Assembly: GCF_011043555.1 (NCBI RefSeq)
Contig: NZ_JAAKGS010000012.1
Coordinates: forward strand, 1 to 64,000
Direction: 5' to 3'
DNA: 64,000 nucleotides
Source: Sphingobacterium sp. SGR-19
Lineage (GTDB): Bacteria; Bacteroidota; Bacteroidia; Sphingobacteriales; Sphingobacteriaceae
Part shown: positions 15,816 through 25,189 of the stretch, one piece after another
Position numbering within the stretch: position 1 is the first letter of the stretch
Layout of the letters: each line of letters opens with the position of its first letter
Program-made: the position numbers and the translations under genes
Notes under the pieces: generated by a model
What the model saw: the letters and a program-made list of their open reading frames with translations, nothing else
What the model was told of the DNA's origin: nothing
The model's database searches: none

Positions 15816-18800
15816 ATGAATTTTAACACAAAACCTGAAGACCTGCAGGGGTCTTCCGTAAACCGTTTTCTCCTTATTATGAAATGGATCGTTGCACTTA
15901 TCCTGTTGAATCTGACCACCGTAATGGCCGAGGGGGTTGCGCAGGACATTTCCTTGAAGACGAATGGCATGTCCTTGCTACAGGTTATGAAGGCCATACA
16001 ACAGCAAACCGGATACGAGTTTTTTATCAAGAGCAGAGAGCTGGGCAGAATCAAGGTTCATGCTGATATTGACGGTCTGCCTATGAACCAGACTATGCAA
16101 GTGTTGCTGCAAGACAAAGCCGCTACCTGGTTGCTCGAGGGCAATACCATAGTTATTAAACCTCGCCCCAACACGGTTGCGGAGAGCAAGCCTCCGGTAC
16201 CGGTAAGAGAACCTGTCCGTGTCGTTTCGCCCCGTCAGCAAAATAAAATTACCGGCAAAGTGACGGATGCGTTTGACGACACACCTATCGCTGGCGTGAC
16301 GATCACCGTACAAAGGCAGCAATTAGGCACAATGACAGATGCCGACGGTATTTATGAACTCGAGGCCAATCAAGGCGATTCTCTGATCTTTTCGGCTATT
16401 GGTTATCTAGCGGATACCGTGGTCGTCGGTCGGGTTCGGTTGATTAATACGCGTCTTTCAAAAGATACTGAGGAGATCGAGGAAACGGTAGTGGTTGCCT
16501 TTGGCAAACAGAAAAAGGAAAGTGTGGTGTCTTCAATCACGACCGTTAATGTAAAAGACTTGCGCACACCGTCGAGCAATCTTACTACCGCGCTCGCCGG
16601 TCGCATGGCGGGTTTGGTAGCCTACCAATCTACCGGCGCTCCGGGCGAAGAGGATGCACAGTTCTTTGTGCGTAGTGTTACTTCTTTTGGGAGTGGGTTG
16701 ACATCTCCGTTGATTTTGATTGATAATATTGAAATGACCTCCAAAGACCTCGCCCGATTAAATCCGGATGATATCGCGAGTTTTTCGATTTTGAAAGATG
16801 CATCCGCAACAGCGTTGTACGGAGCGAGAGGGGCTAATGGTGTAGTTTTAGTGACGACGAAAGAGGGAGAACGGGGAAAGGTGAAGGTTTCCTTCCGGCA
16901 TGAAAGCTCTCTTTCTACGCCAACAACGAAGGTCGATATGGCGGATCCGATTAGTTATATGGAATATGCGAATATCGCAAATATGACAAGGCACGGCGAA
17001 CTGACTTACCCACAAAGCAAGATTGATTTCACCAGCGATCCGAATAGAAACCCGAATGTGTATCCAGCTGTAGATTGGAAGGATATGCTAACGAGGGATC
17101 ATTCACTGAATCATCGAACAAACCTTAACCTTACAGGGGGAGGAAATGCCGCTACGTATTATCTGGCAGGATCCTTTTCGCAGGATAACGGTATCCTAAA
17201 GGTCGATAATAAGAACCCTTTCAATTCAAATATTAATCTGAAAAAATATACCGTACGTTCCAACGTAAATTTGAATTTGACGAAAAACTTAGAAGCAAAA
17301 GTCCGCTTGAGCGCAAATTTCGATGACTATACTGGCCCTATCGGTGAGTCGGGGAGTGGAGGTGCGAACACTTATGGTAAAACCTTACTGGCTAATCCGG
17401 TGCTCTTCCCTGCATACTATGAGCCAGATTATAATACACAATATGTTGATCGAATTTTGTTTGGTAATAATGCCGGCAACGACTTCGGGGAGGGCAGCCC
17501 GGGATATTTAAATCCCTACGCAGATATTATGCGAGGCTATGAGGATGTGCGAAACAATACCTTGCTTACACAGTTGGAGTTGCACCAAGATTTAGGCTCT
17601 TTTACAAAAGGTTTAAAGGCCCGCTTTATCGGTAGTATTACACGCTATTCAGGTTTTAGTCTCCAGCGGAGCTATGACCCTTTTTATTATCAATATATAA
17701 GAGGCACGTATGATCCAAGTAACAGCTTTCCTTATCAATTGGCGGCATTAAATCCGGAGGATGGCTATGATTACATTGATTACCAGGCGGGAAGTAAGTT
17801 TGTTGAAGCAAGAGGATATGCAGAGGGCGCATTGTTGTATAATCGTTCCTTTGGCAAGCATGATGTTGGCTCCTTATTGGTAGGCTCGATTAAAGATCGC
17901 TTGGATGGTAGCGCGAATAATTTAGACTCGTCGTTGCCATCTAGGAATGTAGCGTTGGCAGGTCGCTTTACCTATGGTTATGCGAATAAATATTTTGCCG
18001 AGCTTAATTTCGGGCTCAACGGATCGGAGCGTTTTGATCCGCGTTTTCGTTGGGGGTTTTTCCCATCCATCGGATTAGGCTGGCAAGTTTCGGATGAACC
18101 CTTTTGGGACAACTTACGAAATGCCGTACCTAAATTGAAGCTTCGTGGTACCTATGGTTTAGTCGGTAACGACGTCATCGTGTCTGATTCTGATCGTTTT
18201 TTCTTTACGTCCAACATCAACCTAAACGGGCCAAATGCAGGCTATTTCGGGAATAATTTTAACTCGCTTACTAGTCGACCAACGATAGAGGTGTTGCGCT
18301 ATGCTAATCCAAATATCACGTGGGAGGTTTCTTACAAAACGAATTTAGCTTTAGAGCTCGGTTTATTCAACAACGACTTAGAATTGATTGCGGAAGTGTA
18401 TCATGAAAACCGGACAAATATTGTGCAGGTACGACAGGATATTCCATCGATCGTAGGCTTGACGTCCAATGTGCGAACTAACTATGGGGAAGCGATGGGG
18501 AAGGGGCTTGATTTGACCTTAAATTATAATAAATCCTTGTTCAATGGGATGTGGTATATCCTGCGAGGTAATTTTACCTATGGAACCTCGGAAATCACCG
18601 TGTATGATGAGTTGGATTACTCCGGTGTTGCACCTTGGCGCTCCGTTGTAGGACGAAAAGTAGGTCAGTCCCAAGGATATGTTGCAGAACGTCTATTTAT
18701 CGATGACAACGAGGTGTTGAATTCACCGGTGCAGATGGTGAATGGCAGCAATGCCTTATATCAGGCGGGCGACATAAAATATAGAGATATCAATAACGAC

Positions 18801-19352
18801 GGCGTTATCGACCAGTTTGATATTGTCCCTATGGGTTATCCAACAAATCCGGAAATCCAATATGGTATAGGTGGGTCGTTTGGATTTAAAAATTTTGATA
18901 TTTCTGCCTTTATTCAGGGATCTTCCCGTTTTTCCTTTTTTATGAACGCTAGCGCCATGGCGCCTTTTGTGTCCGTGACCTCCGGTGGAATGCGAGGGGA
19001 TCGGGCGATGCTGAATTTTATTAAAGAGAGTTTGTGGACTGAAACAAATAGAGATCTCTATGCACAATGGCCACGCTTGTCACCAGATGCCGGAAATGAA
19101 GCGATAGGTAACGCTAATAATTTTGTGAATAGTAATTATTGGCTTCGCTCAGCCAGTTATATTCGCTTAAAATCTGTCGAAATGGGATACAAAATAAATG
19201 ATTTTTATGGACTGAGCCCGCGGATATATGCCAGTGGCACGAATCTTTTTACCCTTTCTGCTTTTAAGTTGTGGGATCCAGAAATGCGAGGGAACGGACT
19301 TTCTTATCCCTTACAAAAGGTATTTAACTTAGGGATTCAGGTTAATTTTTAA
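15816..19352 (+). CDS. SusC/RagA TonB-linked outer-membrane transporter with STN domain
   Basis: A 1178-residue outer-membrane importer. Order of parts: signal sequence (about 15-43), STN signalling domain (about 45-116), CarboxypepD_reg-like domain (about 144-215, KITGKVTDAFDDTPIAGV), TonB plug with TTALAGRMAGL and ILKDASATALYGARGANGVV, then a 22-strand barrel ending in KVFNLGIQVNF. The STN domain is the feature that talks to FecR anti-sigma factors, so this transporter likely also senses its ligand. The neighbour just downstream is the matching SusD; ligand unknown. Confidence 0.93.
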   Translation: MNFNTKPEDLQGSSVNRFLLIMKWIVALILLNLTTVMAEGVAQDISLKTNGMSLLQVMKAIQQQTGYEFFIKSRELGRIKVHADIDGLPMNQTMQVLLQDKAATWLLEGNTIVIKPRPNTVAESKPPVPVREPVRVVSPRQQNKITGKVTDAFDDTPIAGVTITVQRQQLGTMTDADGIYELEANQGDSLIFSAIGYLADTVVVGRVRLINTRLSKDTEEIEETVVVAFGKQKKESVVSSITTVNVKDLRTPSSNLTTALAGRMAGLVAYQSTGAPGEEDAQFFVRSVTSFGSGLTSPLILIDNIEMTSKDLARLNPDDIASFSILKDASATALYGARGANGVVLVTTKEGERGKVKVSFRHESSLSTPTTKVDMADPISYMEYANIANMTRHGELTYPQSKIDFTSDPNRNPNVYPAVDWKDMLTRDHSLNHRTNLNLTGGGNAATYYLAGSFSQDNGILKVDNKNPFNSNINLKKYTVRSNVNLNLTKNLEAKVRLSANFDDYTGPIGESGSGGANTYGKTLLANPVLFPAYYEPDYNTQYVDRILFGNNAGNDFGEGSPGYLNPYADIMRGYEDVRNNTLLTQLELHQDLGSFTKGLKARFIGSITRYSGFSLQRSYDPFYYQYIRGTYDPSNSFPYQLAALNPEDGYDYIDYQAGSKFVEARGYAEGALLYNRSFGKHDVGSLLVGSIKDRLDGSANNLDSSLPSRNVALAGRFTYGYANKYFAELNFGLNGSERFDPRFRWGFFPSIGLGWQVSDEPFWDNLRNAVPKLKLRGTYGLVGNDVIVSDSDRFFFTSNINLNGPNAGYFGNNFNSLTSRPTIEVLRYANPNITWEVSYKTNLALELGLFNNDLELIAEVYHENRTNIVQVRQDIPSIVGLTSNVRTNYGEAMGKGLDLTLNYNKSLFNGMWYILRGNFTYGTSEITVYDELDYSGVAPWRSVVGRKVGQSQGYVAERLFIDDNEVLNSPVQMVNGSNALYQAGDIKYRDINNDGVIDQFDIVPMGYPTNPEIQYGIGGSFGFKNFDISAFIQGSSRFSFFMNASAMAPFVSVTSGGMRGDRAMLNFIKESLWTETNRDLYAQWPRLSPDAGNEAIGNANNFVNSNYWLRSASYIRLKSVEMGYKINDFYGLSPRIYASGTNLFTLSAFKLWDPEMRGNGLSYPLQKVFNLGIQVNF

Positions 19353-19374
19353 TAACAAGTTGGAACGCATTGAT

Positions 19375-21396
19375 ATGATAGTCAAAAATAAAATATACGC
19401 AGCGATAGTAGTCTTGTTATTGACCGCTGTGGGATGTAATAAATACTTGGATATATTGCCGGACGATAAACCGGTTTTGGAGGACGCATTTAAAGATCGG
19501 TATAACGCAGAGAAATATTTGTTTACCTGCTATGGAAGTCTTCCTGTAGTTGCAGATCCGATCAATACGCTTGGCCTTTCCGGAGGTGGTGATGTGGTAT
19601 ACGATCCGTTGAATACGCCAGGAGGGAATACGGCACATATTACCAGCACCACCCTGCTATTCTTTAACGGAAATAATACGGCAAACCCTTATATGAATTT
19701 CTGGGATGGTGAGAATGGTGCAACCAAAAATATATGGCAAGGGATACGGCATTGCAACGTATTTCTGGAGCATATTGGTCCGGAAGATGGAGGCCCTAGA
19801 GATATGGACGAAATGGAACGGGAACGGTGGATCGCTGAGGTGAAAACCATTAAAGCGTACCTTAATTTCTATTTGTTTCAACTCTACGGCCCAATTCCAA
19901 TTGTGGATAAGGTGATTCCTATTGCTGCAAAGGGCGAGGAATTAGCTTTTTACCGAGAGCCGGTTGATCAGGTAGCGGATTATATCGTCAATTTGTTGGA
20001 CGAGGCGATTGAATCTTTACCCGTTGTCGGGGAGATCGATCCGGCATCGGAATATGGTCGTTTTACCAAAACGATTGCGCGGAGTATCAAAGCCAAGACG
20101 CTGGTCCTTGCTGCCAGCCCTCTTTTTAACAACAACAACTATTATCGTGGCTACACCGATAACCGTGGAGTAGAGCTTTTTCCGGAGGGCGATAGTCGGG
20201 AAAGATGGCAGCGAGCTTTGACAGCGACTGATGAGGCGGTACGTTCTGCCGAGGAGGCCGGATATCGTATACTGATCAGTGCCGATGCCGGTTCAGGCGC
20301 TATTCCGGATGTGAATAGTACCAATATTAACGATACGACCAAAGCGATGATTAGCCTGCGTCAGGCTGTAACCCAGCCTTGGAATCAGGAAATTATTTGG
20401 GCGACGAATGCGAGTACACGGCAGTTGCAGCGCTTTGCCAGTATGTTAAGCAATTCCGAATGGGATAATATGGCCGGCTCTGGTGCCCCGGATATAGGAC
20501 AACGGCATGCACCTACATTGAATGTGGTGGAGTCTTTTTATTCAGCTAACGGAGTACCCATAGAGGAAGATGCCGAATGGGATCAAAATGGCTGGTATGC
20601 GAATCGTTATACAACGCAATTGCCGGAGGCAGATCATACCAAGTTTTTGATAAAAAGTGGACAAGAAACAGCATTGTTACACCATAATCGTTCCCTGCGA
20701 TTTTATGCTTCCGTAGGTTTTGACGGTGGTATTTGGGAAGGCCGTTCTGAACCCTTGTCGAATCCGGCTTTTCCGAATTTTATGCGGCACATGGGAAGTG
20801 GCTTTAAATATGGGGTAGAGTACGGTTTTTATCCTTTATCGGGTTATCTGGCGAAAAAAATGGTGCATCTCAGGACAACGTATACCGCGACGCGAGTAGA
20901 ATTAATTTACGAACCGTATTCTTTTCCGATTATTCGCTTAGCAGATTTGCATTTGCTCTTGGCCGAATGTCTTAATGAGGTCGATGGACCTCGTGCGACA
21001 GATTCTCAGGGAAACAACGCCTATCATTACCTAGATGTCCTTCGTGCTCGTTCGGGAATGGAAGGCGTGGTCGATAGCTGGCAAAAATATGCCTTAGGGC
21101 CGTATAAATCTAAACCGCAGAACCAAAACGGACTGCGGCAGATCATCCGCCAGGAACGTCTCAATGAACTGGCTTTTGAAGGGCATTATTATTATGATGT
21201 GCGTCGCTGGCTTATAGCAGAGGAAGTGTACAATCAACCTATTTTGGGCTGGAATAAAGAAGGCGAAAATAAGGCTGATTTTTATACCTTGAAAGTGCTT
21301 TTGCAGCCGAGGTTTTCGATGAAGGACTACCTCATGCCGATAAAAACCAATACATTACTTCAGAATAGAAATCTTATACAAAACCCGGGATGGTAA
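19375..21396 (+). CDS. SusD/RagB nutrient-binding outer-membrane lipoprotein
   Basis: Surface lipoprotein of about 673 residues that caps the SusC barrel and captures the substrate. The signal peptide ends in the lipobox TAVGC (Cys about 18); YLDILPDDKPV follows, as in SusD proteins. TPR-like helical parts (IWQGIRHCNVFLEHI, AEVKTIKAYLNFYLFQLYGPIP) and a C-terminal LAFEGHYYYDVRRW then LMPIKTNTLLQN are typical of the family. It is longer than most SusD proteins (about 500-600). ATG at 19375 is preferred to an upstream TTG because it directly precedes the signal peptide. Partner: the SusC gene 22 bp upstream. Confidence 0.92.
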   Translation: MIVKNKIYAAIVVLLLTAVGCNKYLDILPDDKPVLEDAFKDRYNAEKYLFTCYGSLPVVADPINTLGLSGGGDVVYDPLNTPGGNTAHITSTTLLFFNGNNTANPYMNFWDGENGATKNIWQGIRHCNVFLEHIGPEDGGPRDMDEMERERWIAEVKTIKAYLNFYLFQLYGPIPIVDKVIPIAAKGEELAFYREPVDQVADYIVNLLDEAIESLPVVGEIDPASEYGRFTKTIARSIKAKTLVLAASPLFNNNNYYRGYTDNRGVELFPEGDSRERWQRALTATDEAVRSAEEAGYRILISADAGSGAIPDVNSTNINDTTKAMISLRQAVTQPWNQEIIWATNASTRQLQRFASMLSNSEWDNMAGSGAPDIGQRHAPTLNVVESFYSANGVPIEEDAEWDQNGWYANRYTTQLPEADHTKFLIKSGQETALLHHNRSLRFYASVGFDGGIWEGRSEPLSNPAFPNFMRHMGSGFKYGVEYGFYPLSGYLAKKMVHLRTTYTATRVELIYEPYSFPIIRLADLHLLLAECLNEVDGPRATDSQGNNAYHYLDVLRARSGMEGVVDSWQKYALGPYKSKPQNQNGLRQIIRQERLNELAFEGHYYYDVRRWLIAEEVYNQPILGWNKEGENKADFYTLKVLLQPRFSMKDYLMPIKTNTLLQNRNLIQNPGW

Positions 21397-21412
21397 TTAA
21401 TTGATAGTGAAA

Positions 21413-22759
21413 ATGAAAAACAATAGAATATATGCAATCCTAATGCTGATTATCAGTATGATGGCGGTCTCCTGCATGGACTCCTATTTAGGAATAGAAC
21501 AACCTGATTTTGGTACGGATACGCCCGAAAAATTGACGGTGAACCGTGTGGTGCCGATGGCCGGAGCGTTAGAAATTCATTTTAGTTTGCCGGCGGGAAA
21601 TCCGAATCACGCACAGGTGGTGGCTACCTATATCAATAAGGCTGGCAATGAAGTGGAATTCAAAGTGTCGCGTTATAGCAATACGATTTTGGTGGAAGGT
21701 TTTACCGGTACCGATGAAGTCACGGTGGATTTGGCGGTCATGGATGAAAGCGGCAACAGATCGGATATTACGCAAGTACGTGATAAGCCTTTGCTGTCGC
21801 CGGTGGAGGTTGCCCGGGCAAGTTTGTTGGCTACGCCGGCTTTTGGTGGTGTAAAACTGGAATGGGACAACAAAGAGGCCTTGCCTTTTGCGATCCATGT
21901 GTTGACGGAAGATGAAATACAACTGGGGGTGAAAACGCTGATTGAAGACCCTTCTAAAACGATTTATAGTTCGGATTCCGTCAATACAGCTACTTATTTG
22001 AGACAATACGATAATGTGGAGCAAACCTTTGGATTTGCGTTGTCGGATAAGTGGGGTAATCGGACGGATACCCTGATTGAAATGATCACTCCTTTTAAGG
22101 AAGATATCATTGATTATAATTTGGTAGAGGCGGTTACTTATTTCAATCCAACTTATGGGACAACAAGTAAAGATTTTGCAGAATTTGGAGTTGATCCGGT
22201 AACAGGTTTGCTAAACGATGCCACCACCCATAGTGCAGGCTTTGCGCCGATAACCATGTTTAACGGCGTAACGACCGCAAATAACTTTTTGGCGCGTAAG
22301 TTTTACGAGGAATCTTCGGATGGGCAACGTACATATATCGACGATGTTTACGTAACGTTTGACTTGCGCCAAGATTTACGACTTAGTCGTGTGCAACTTT
22401 ACCCACGTCCATCGTCTAGTTACCTGTATTCTCGGTCGAGTGTAAAGCGATTCAGAATCTGGGGAACTGATGATGCCAATGCATCGCGTTGGTCTAAGTT
22501 TCCGGAAGGGTGGACGTTAATTGGTGAATACGAAGGTAAGATGCCAGCCAATTCAGCAAGTATCACGCAGGAAGAGACTGATTATTTTTATAACAGACAG
22601 GAATACGCAATCTCCGAGGACAACGTAAGCTCAGAAGCAACTCCTACCGAGTCGTTCCGTTATATGCGGCTTCAACTTATGGAAAGTTATACGGCAAACG
22701 AGAACTTCTATACCATCAATGAGTTCAAAATGTTTGGGGAAGTATTGAAGTATTATTAA
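21413..22759 (+). CDS. DUF4959-type surface lipoprotein of the uptake locus
   Basis: Lipoprotein of 448 residues: signal peptide with lipobox MAVSC (Cys about 20). The first part (about 35-120) is a fibronectin-like fold (KLTVNRVVPMAGALEIHFSL) matching DUF4959; the middle contains a second such domain (VARASLLATPAFGGVKLEW, DUF5126-like); the last part (about 250-448) resembles DUF5000/F5-8 type C discoidin, with TFDLRQDLRLSRVQLYPRPS and RYMRLQLMESY. This three-domain architecture is common next to SusCD and is presumed to bind glycan at the surface. ATG at 21413 is preferred to TTG at 21401. Confidence 0.78.
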   Translation: MKNNRIYAILMLIISMMAVSCMDSYLGIEQPDFGTDTPEKLTVNRVVPMAGALEIHFSLPAGNPNHAQVVATYINKAGNEVEFKVSRYSNTILVEGFTGTDEVTVDLAVMDESGNRSDITQVRDKPLLSPVEVARASLLATPAFGGVKLEWDNKEALPFAIHVLTEDEIQLGVKTLIEDPSKTIYSSDSVNTATYLRQYDNVEQTFGFALSDKWGNRTDTLIEMITPFKEDIIDYNLVEAVTYFNPTYGTTSKDFAEFGVDPVTGLLNDATTHSAGFAPITMFNGVTTANNFLARKFYEESSDGQRTYIDDVYVTFDLRQDLRLSRVQLYPRPSSSYLYSRSSVKRFRIWGTDDANASRWSKFPEGWTLIGEYEGKMPANSASITQEETDYFYNRQEYAISEDNVSSEATPTESFRYMRLQLMESYTANENFYTINEFKMFGEVLKYY

Positions 22760-22769
22760 TCAAAAAAGA

Positions 22770-23465
22770 ATGTTGACAATGTATAGGTATATAAAACAAA
22801 TGACAATAAGCTTGTTGGTGTTTACAGGAATAAGCTGCGATGACGCAGATGAATTGCTGAATCAGCACATCAAAGACGGACCGATTATATATGCAGGAAA
22901 AATTGCAGAATTGGAAGTGAAATCAGGTTATGAAAAAGTGGGCGTTCGAATTCTACCTGTGGAGGATGTGAACAGAGCACACTGTGTGTTGAGATGGAAC
23001 GCTGCTTCGGGTACTCCGGATTCGGTAAAGGTGAATTATGTGCCGGAAAACTATGATGAAGATTTGGACAGTTATTATGCTGAATTGGATATGTCCGGTA
23101 TTGAAGGGAATGTTTTGATCGAGGCGTGGAATGTGGATGCTTTTGGAAACAGATCATTACTGACGGATCAAGGAGGTTTTGTGTATGGTCCGAACTATGT
23201 AGGAACATTGTTGCACGCCATGCCTCGATTTATTTCTGATGGTCAAACGATCGAATTCGATAATCGGGTAGGGGTTGTCGATAATTTGGTCAGTTACGAG
23301 CAGAGCAACGGTCAGTTTACGGAGGAGGTGCGTGTCGTAGAACGCTTAGAGCTGCATGATGCTAAACCCGGAGGGGTCGTGCGGAGTAAAACACGATATC
23401 TAATTAATGAAAGTGATATTGATACACTCGTGACGCCAAGCTATCTGGAGACGGTTATTCCATAA
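22770..23465 (+). CDS. DUF4998-like lipoprotein of the uptake locus
   Basis: A 231-residue protein with a probable lipoprotein signal (hydrophobic run ending TGISC). The rest has GPIIYAGKIAELEVKSGYEK near the start and WNAASGTPDSVKVNYV, matching the DUF4998 family of SusCD-associated surface proteins, presumably fibronectin-like folds; its last third is less recognisable. An internal ATG at 22779 is an alternative start and would place the signal closer to the N-terminus. It follows the DUF4959 gene by 10 bp. A glycan-binding accessory role is inferred from the setting. Confidence 0.68.
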   Translation: MLTMYRYIKQMTISLLVFTGISCDDADELLNQHIKDGPIIYAGKIAELEVKSGYEKVGVRILPVEDVNRAHCVLRWNAASGTPDSVKVNYVPENYDEDLDSYYAELDMSGIEGNVLIEAWNVDAFGNRSLLTDQGGFVYGPNYVGTLLHAMPRFISDGQTIEFDNRVGVVDNLVSYEQSNGQFTEEVRVVERLELHDAKPGGVVRSKTRYLINESDIDTLVTPSYLETVIP

Positions 23466-23478
23466 AATCCTACTGAAG

Positions 23479-24483
23479 ATGAAAAATATATTCACCACGT
23501 TGATTGCGCTTATCATGATCGTGCAATCCGGTTTTGCGCAGAAACTTGAACGCGCCACCAATACTGCCATAGACTCGATGGCGGCATTTCGCAAAACATC
23601 GCCTTTATGCTTGGATGAGAAACGCTTAGCCTTTTTACATCAGTTTCAGCGCTATTCGGATCGTTTGGAAGCTAGCACGTTTAAAGCCTATTTAACCAAG
23701 CCGGAAGACGAAGCTGAGCAAATGGAAAAAGAAGTTCCGATGATCTACTGCTATCGGGAAGCTTTCGATAAAGTGCTGGATGAGGTGAAGAAGACCAAGT
23801 TAAAAAAGGGAACAGCCCGGGTTTGGTTATTGTATAACATGGGATTTGTCGTAAAAACCCCCTCTGGCTGTTTTGGTATCGATGTAGAACACCGATTGGC
23901 CGAGCAATTAGAACCTTATCTGGATTTTCTTTGTATCACGCATAACCATGGTGATCACGCGCATGTGAAGCTAATGGAAGCAATGACAAAAGCCGGTAAA
24001 CCAGTCATTACAAATTTCTATAAAGGTTGTGCGGAGTATTTGTCAACAACGGCTACAAGTTATCAGATTGGTAAGTTTACCGTCCGAACAGATATTTCCA
24101 GTCATTTAAGAAGTCCTAAACTTCCCGATTTCGTGATGTCCTTACGTATAGATTGCGGTGCCGATGGGGGAGGTTTCTCGCTATTACATTGTGGAGATTC
24201 TGGTTTTGAATCCGATCGCTTCGCTAATGTACAGGGTGATGTCGATATGCTGATCTTACGTTGGGGCGCGCCAAGGGAAAATGATATTATCGGCACTGCA
24301 GAGGGATTGGTTAATCCAAAATATGCAGTATTATCGCATCTGATTGAACTACGACATGAACCGAAGGGGCAAGCGTCTATCACGCAGACCTTGAAGCATC
24401 TTACCGGCGTAGACTGCGAAAATACGATTATGCCTTTTTGGGGCGAGCAGATGGTTTGGAAGAATGGAAAATTGATTAGATGA
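23479..24483 (+). CDS. Exported metallo-beta-lactamase-fold hydrolase
   Basis: A 334-residue exported enzyme with signal peptide MKNIFTTLIALIMIVQSGFA (cut about 20). After an N-terminal helical extension (about 25-110) comes the MBL fold: THNHGDHAHV (His155, His157, Asp159 and His160 in the HxHxDH metal motif), a later LHCGDSGFESD with a metal-bridging Asp, and LSHLIELRHEP with a final His. The arrangement resembles the UlaG/lactonase branch. It is the only enzyme-like gene of the SusCD locus, 13 bp after the DUF4998 gene. Substrate unknown; lactone or other ester hydrolysis is a guess. Confidence 0.78.
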   Translation: MKNIFTTLIALIMIVQSGFAQKLERATNTAIDSMAAFRKTSPLCLDEKRLAFLHQFQRYSDRLEASTFKAYLTKPEDEAEQMEKEVPMIYCYREAFDKVLDEVKKTKLKKGTARVWLLYNMGFVVKTPSGCFGIDVEHRLAEQLEPYLDFLCITHNHGDHAHVKLMEAMTKAGKPVITNFYKGCAEYLSTTATSYQIGKFTVRTDISSHLRSPKLPDFVMSLRIDCGADGGGFSLLHCGDSGFESDRFANVQGDVDMLILRWGAPRENDIIGTAEGLVNPKYAVLSHLIELRHEPKGQASITQTLKHLTGVDCENTIMPFWGEQMVWKNGKLIR

Positions 24484-24537
24484 AAAGTAACTTTTCTTAA
24501 CAAAAACATAACGGCTCATTCTCAAGCTAGTCATATT

Positions 24538-24545
24538 TATTTTTG
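24538..24545 (+). promoter_or_regulatory. -7 promoter box for the ECF sigma gene
   Basis: TATTTTTG, a perfect TAnnTTTG match, lies 42 nt before the sigma-factor ATG. No clear -33 TTTG is seen. It suggests the sigma gene has its own housekeeping promoter rather than relying on the long upstream operon. Confidence 0.5.
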
Positions 24546-24587
24546 TTATTTTGCTTCTGTTTTTATACTAGATATGAAAAACCTGAA

Positions 24588-25184
24588 ATGCAATTATTAG
24601 AGAGCAGAAAATACCTTGATATGCTACGAGCCGGTGAAGAAGACGGACTGCTGTTTTTTATGCTGCAGTATGGCGAACAGTTGCGTTTTTTTGCATATAA
24701 AATTACCAAAAATAGAGAGGCTTCGGAGGAGATTGTTTCTGAGTCATTTTATAAGTTGTGGCAAGGACGTGAAAAGGCCGTATCTGTGGAAGCAATCAAA
24801 TCCTTTCTGTACCTGACGATCCGTAATGCCTGTTATAATCATATAGGTTCTTCGTATCATAAAACAGTTGATTTACGGGAAGAGCTGTTGGGGGACATGG
24901 TAGAGACGAGGACAGATATACTCACGCATATCATCTACACAGAGCTGATTGATCAGATTGTTGCAGAATTGGACACGCTCCCCACACAACAGGCAGAAGT
25001 GTTTCGCCTGTCCTATCTTGAGGGACTGGGCACACTGGAAATTTGCGAAACCTTAGGAACTACTGCGAGCAATGTATACTTTGCCAGGTCAAAAGCCCTT
25101 TCAGCTTTACGTCTGATATTTAAAGAAAAAGATATCAGTTTTTATACCGCCTTTTTAGTGTTTACATTCTTGACTAATTTTTAA
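24588..25184 (+). CDS. ECF RNA polymerase sigma factor
   Basis: Cytoplasmic sigma-70 family factor of 198 residues. Region 2 is represented by FFAYKITKNREASEEIVSESFYKLW, in segments, and region 4 by LPTQQAEVFRLSYLEGLGTLEICETLG followed by TTASNVYFARSKAL, the -35 recognition helix-turn-helix. The Bacteroidota sigma-70 class with FecR partners fits. ATG at 24588 (MQLLESRK) is chosen over the in-frame ATG upstream, which would prefix a Phe/Cys-rich stretch. It ends the SusCD locus, whose FecR gene is 9 kb upstream at the other end. Confidence 0.87.
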   Translation: MQLLESRKYLDMLRAGEEDGLLFFMLQYGEQLRFFAYKITKNREASEEIVSESFYKLWQGREKAVSVEAIKSFLYLTIRNACYNHIGSSYHKTVDLREELLGDMVETRTDILTHIIYTELIDQIVAELDTLPTQQAEVFRLSYLEGLGTLEICETLGTTASNVYFARSKALSALRLIFKEKDISFYTAFLVFTFLTNF

Positions 25185-25189
25185 CCCCT

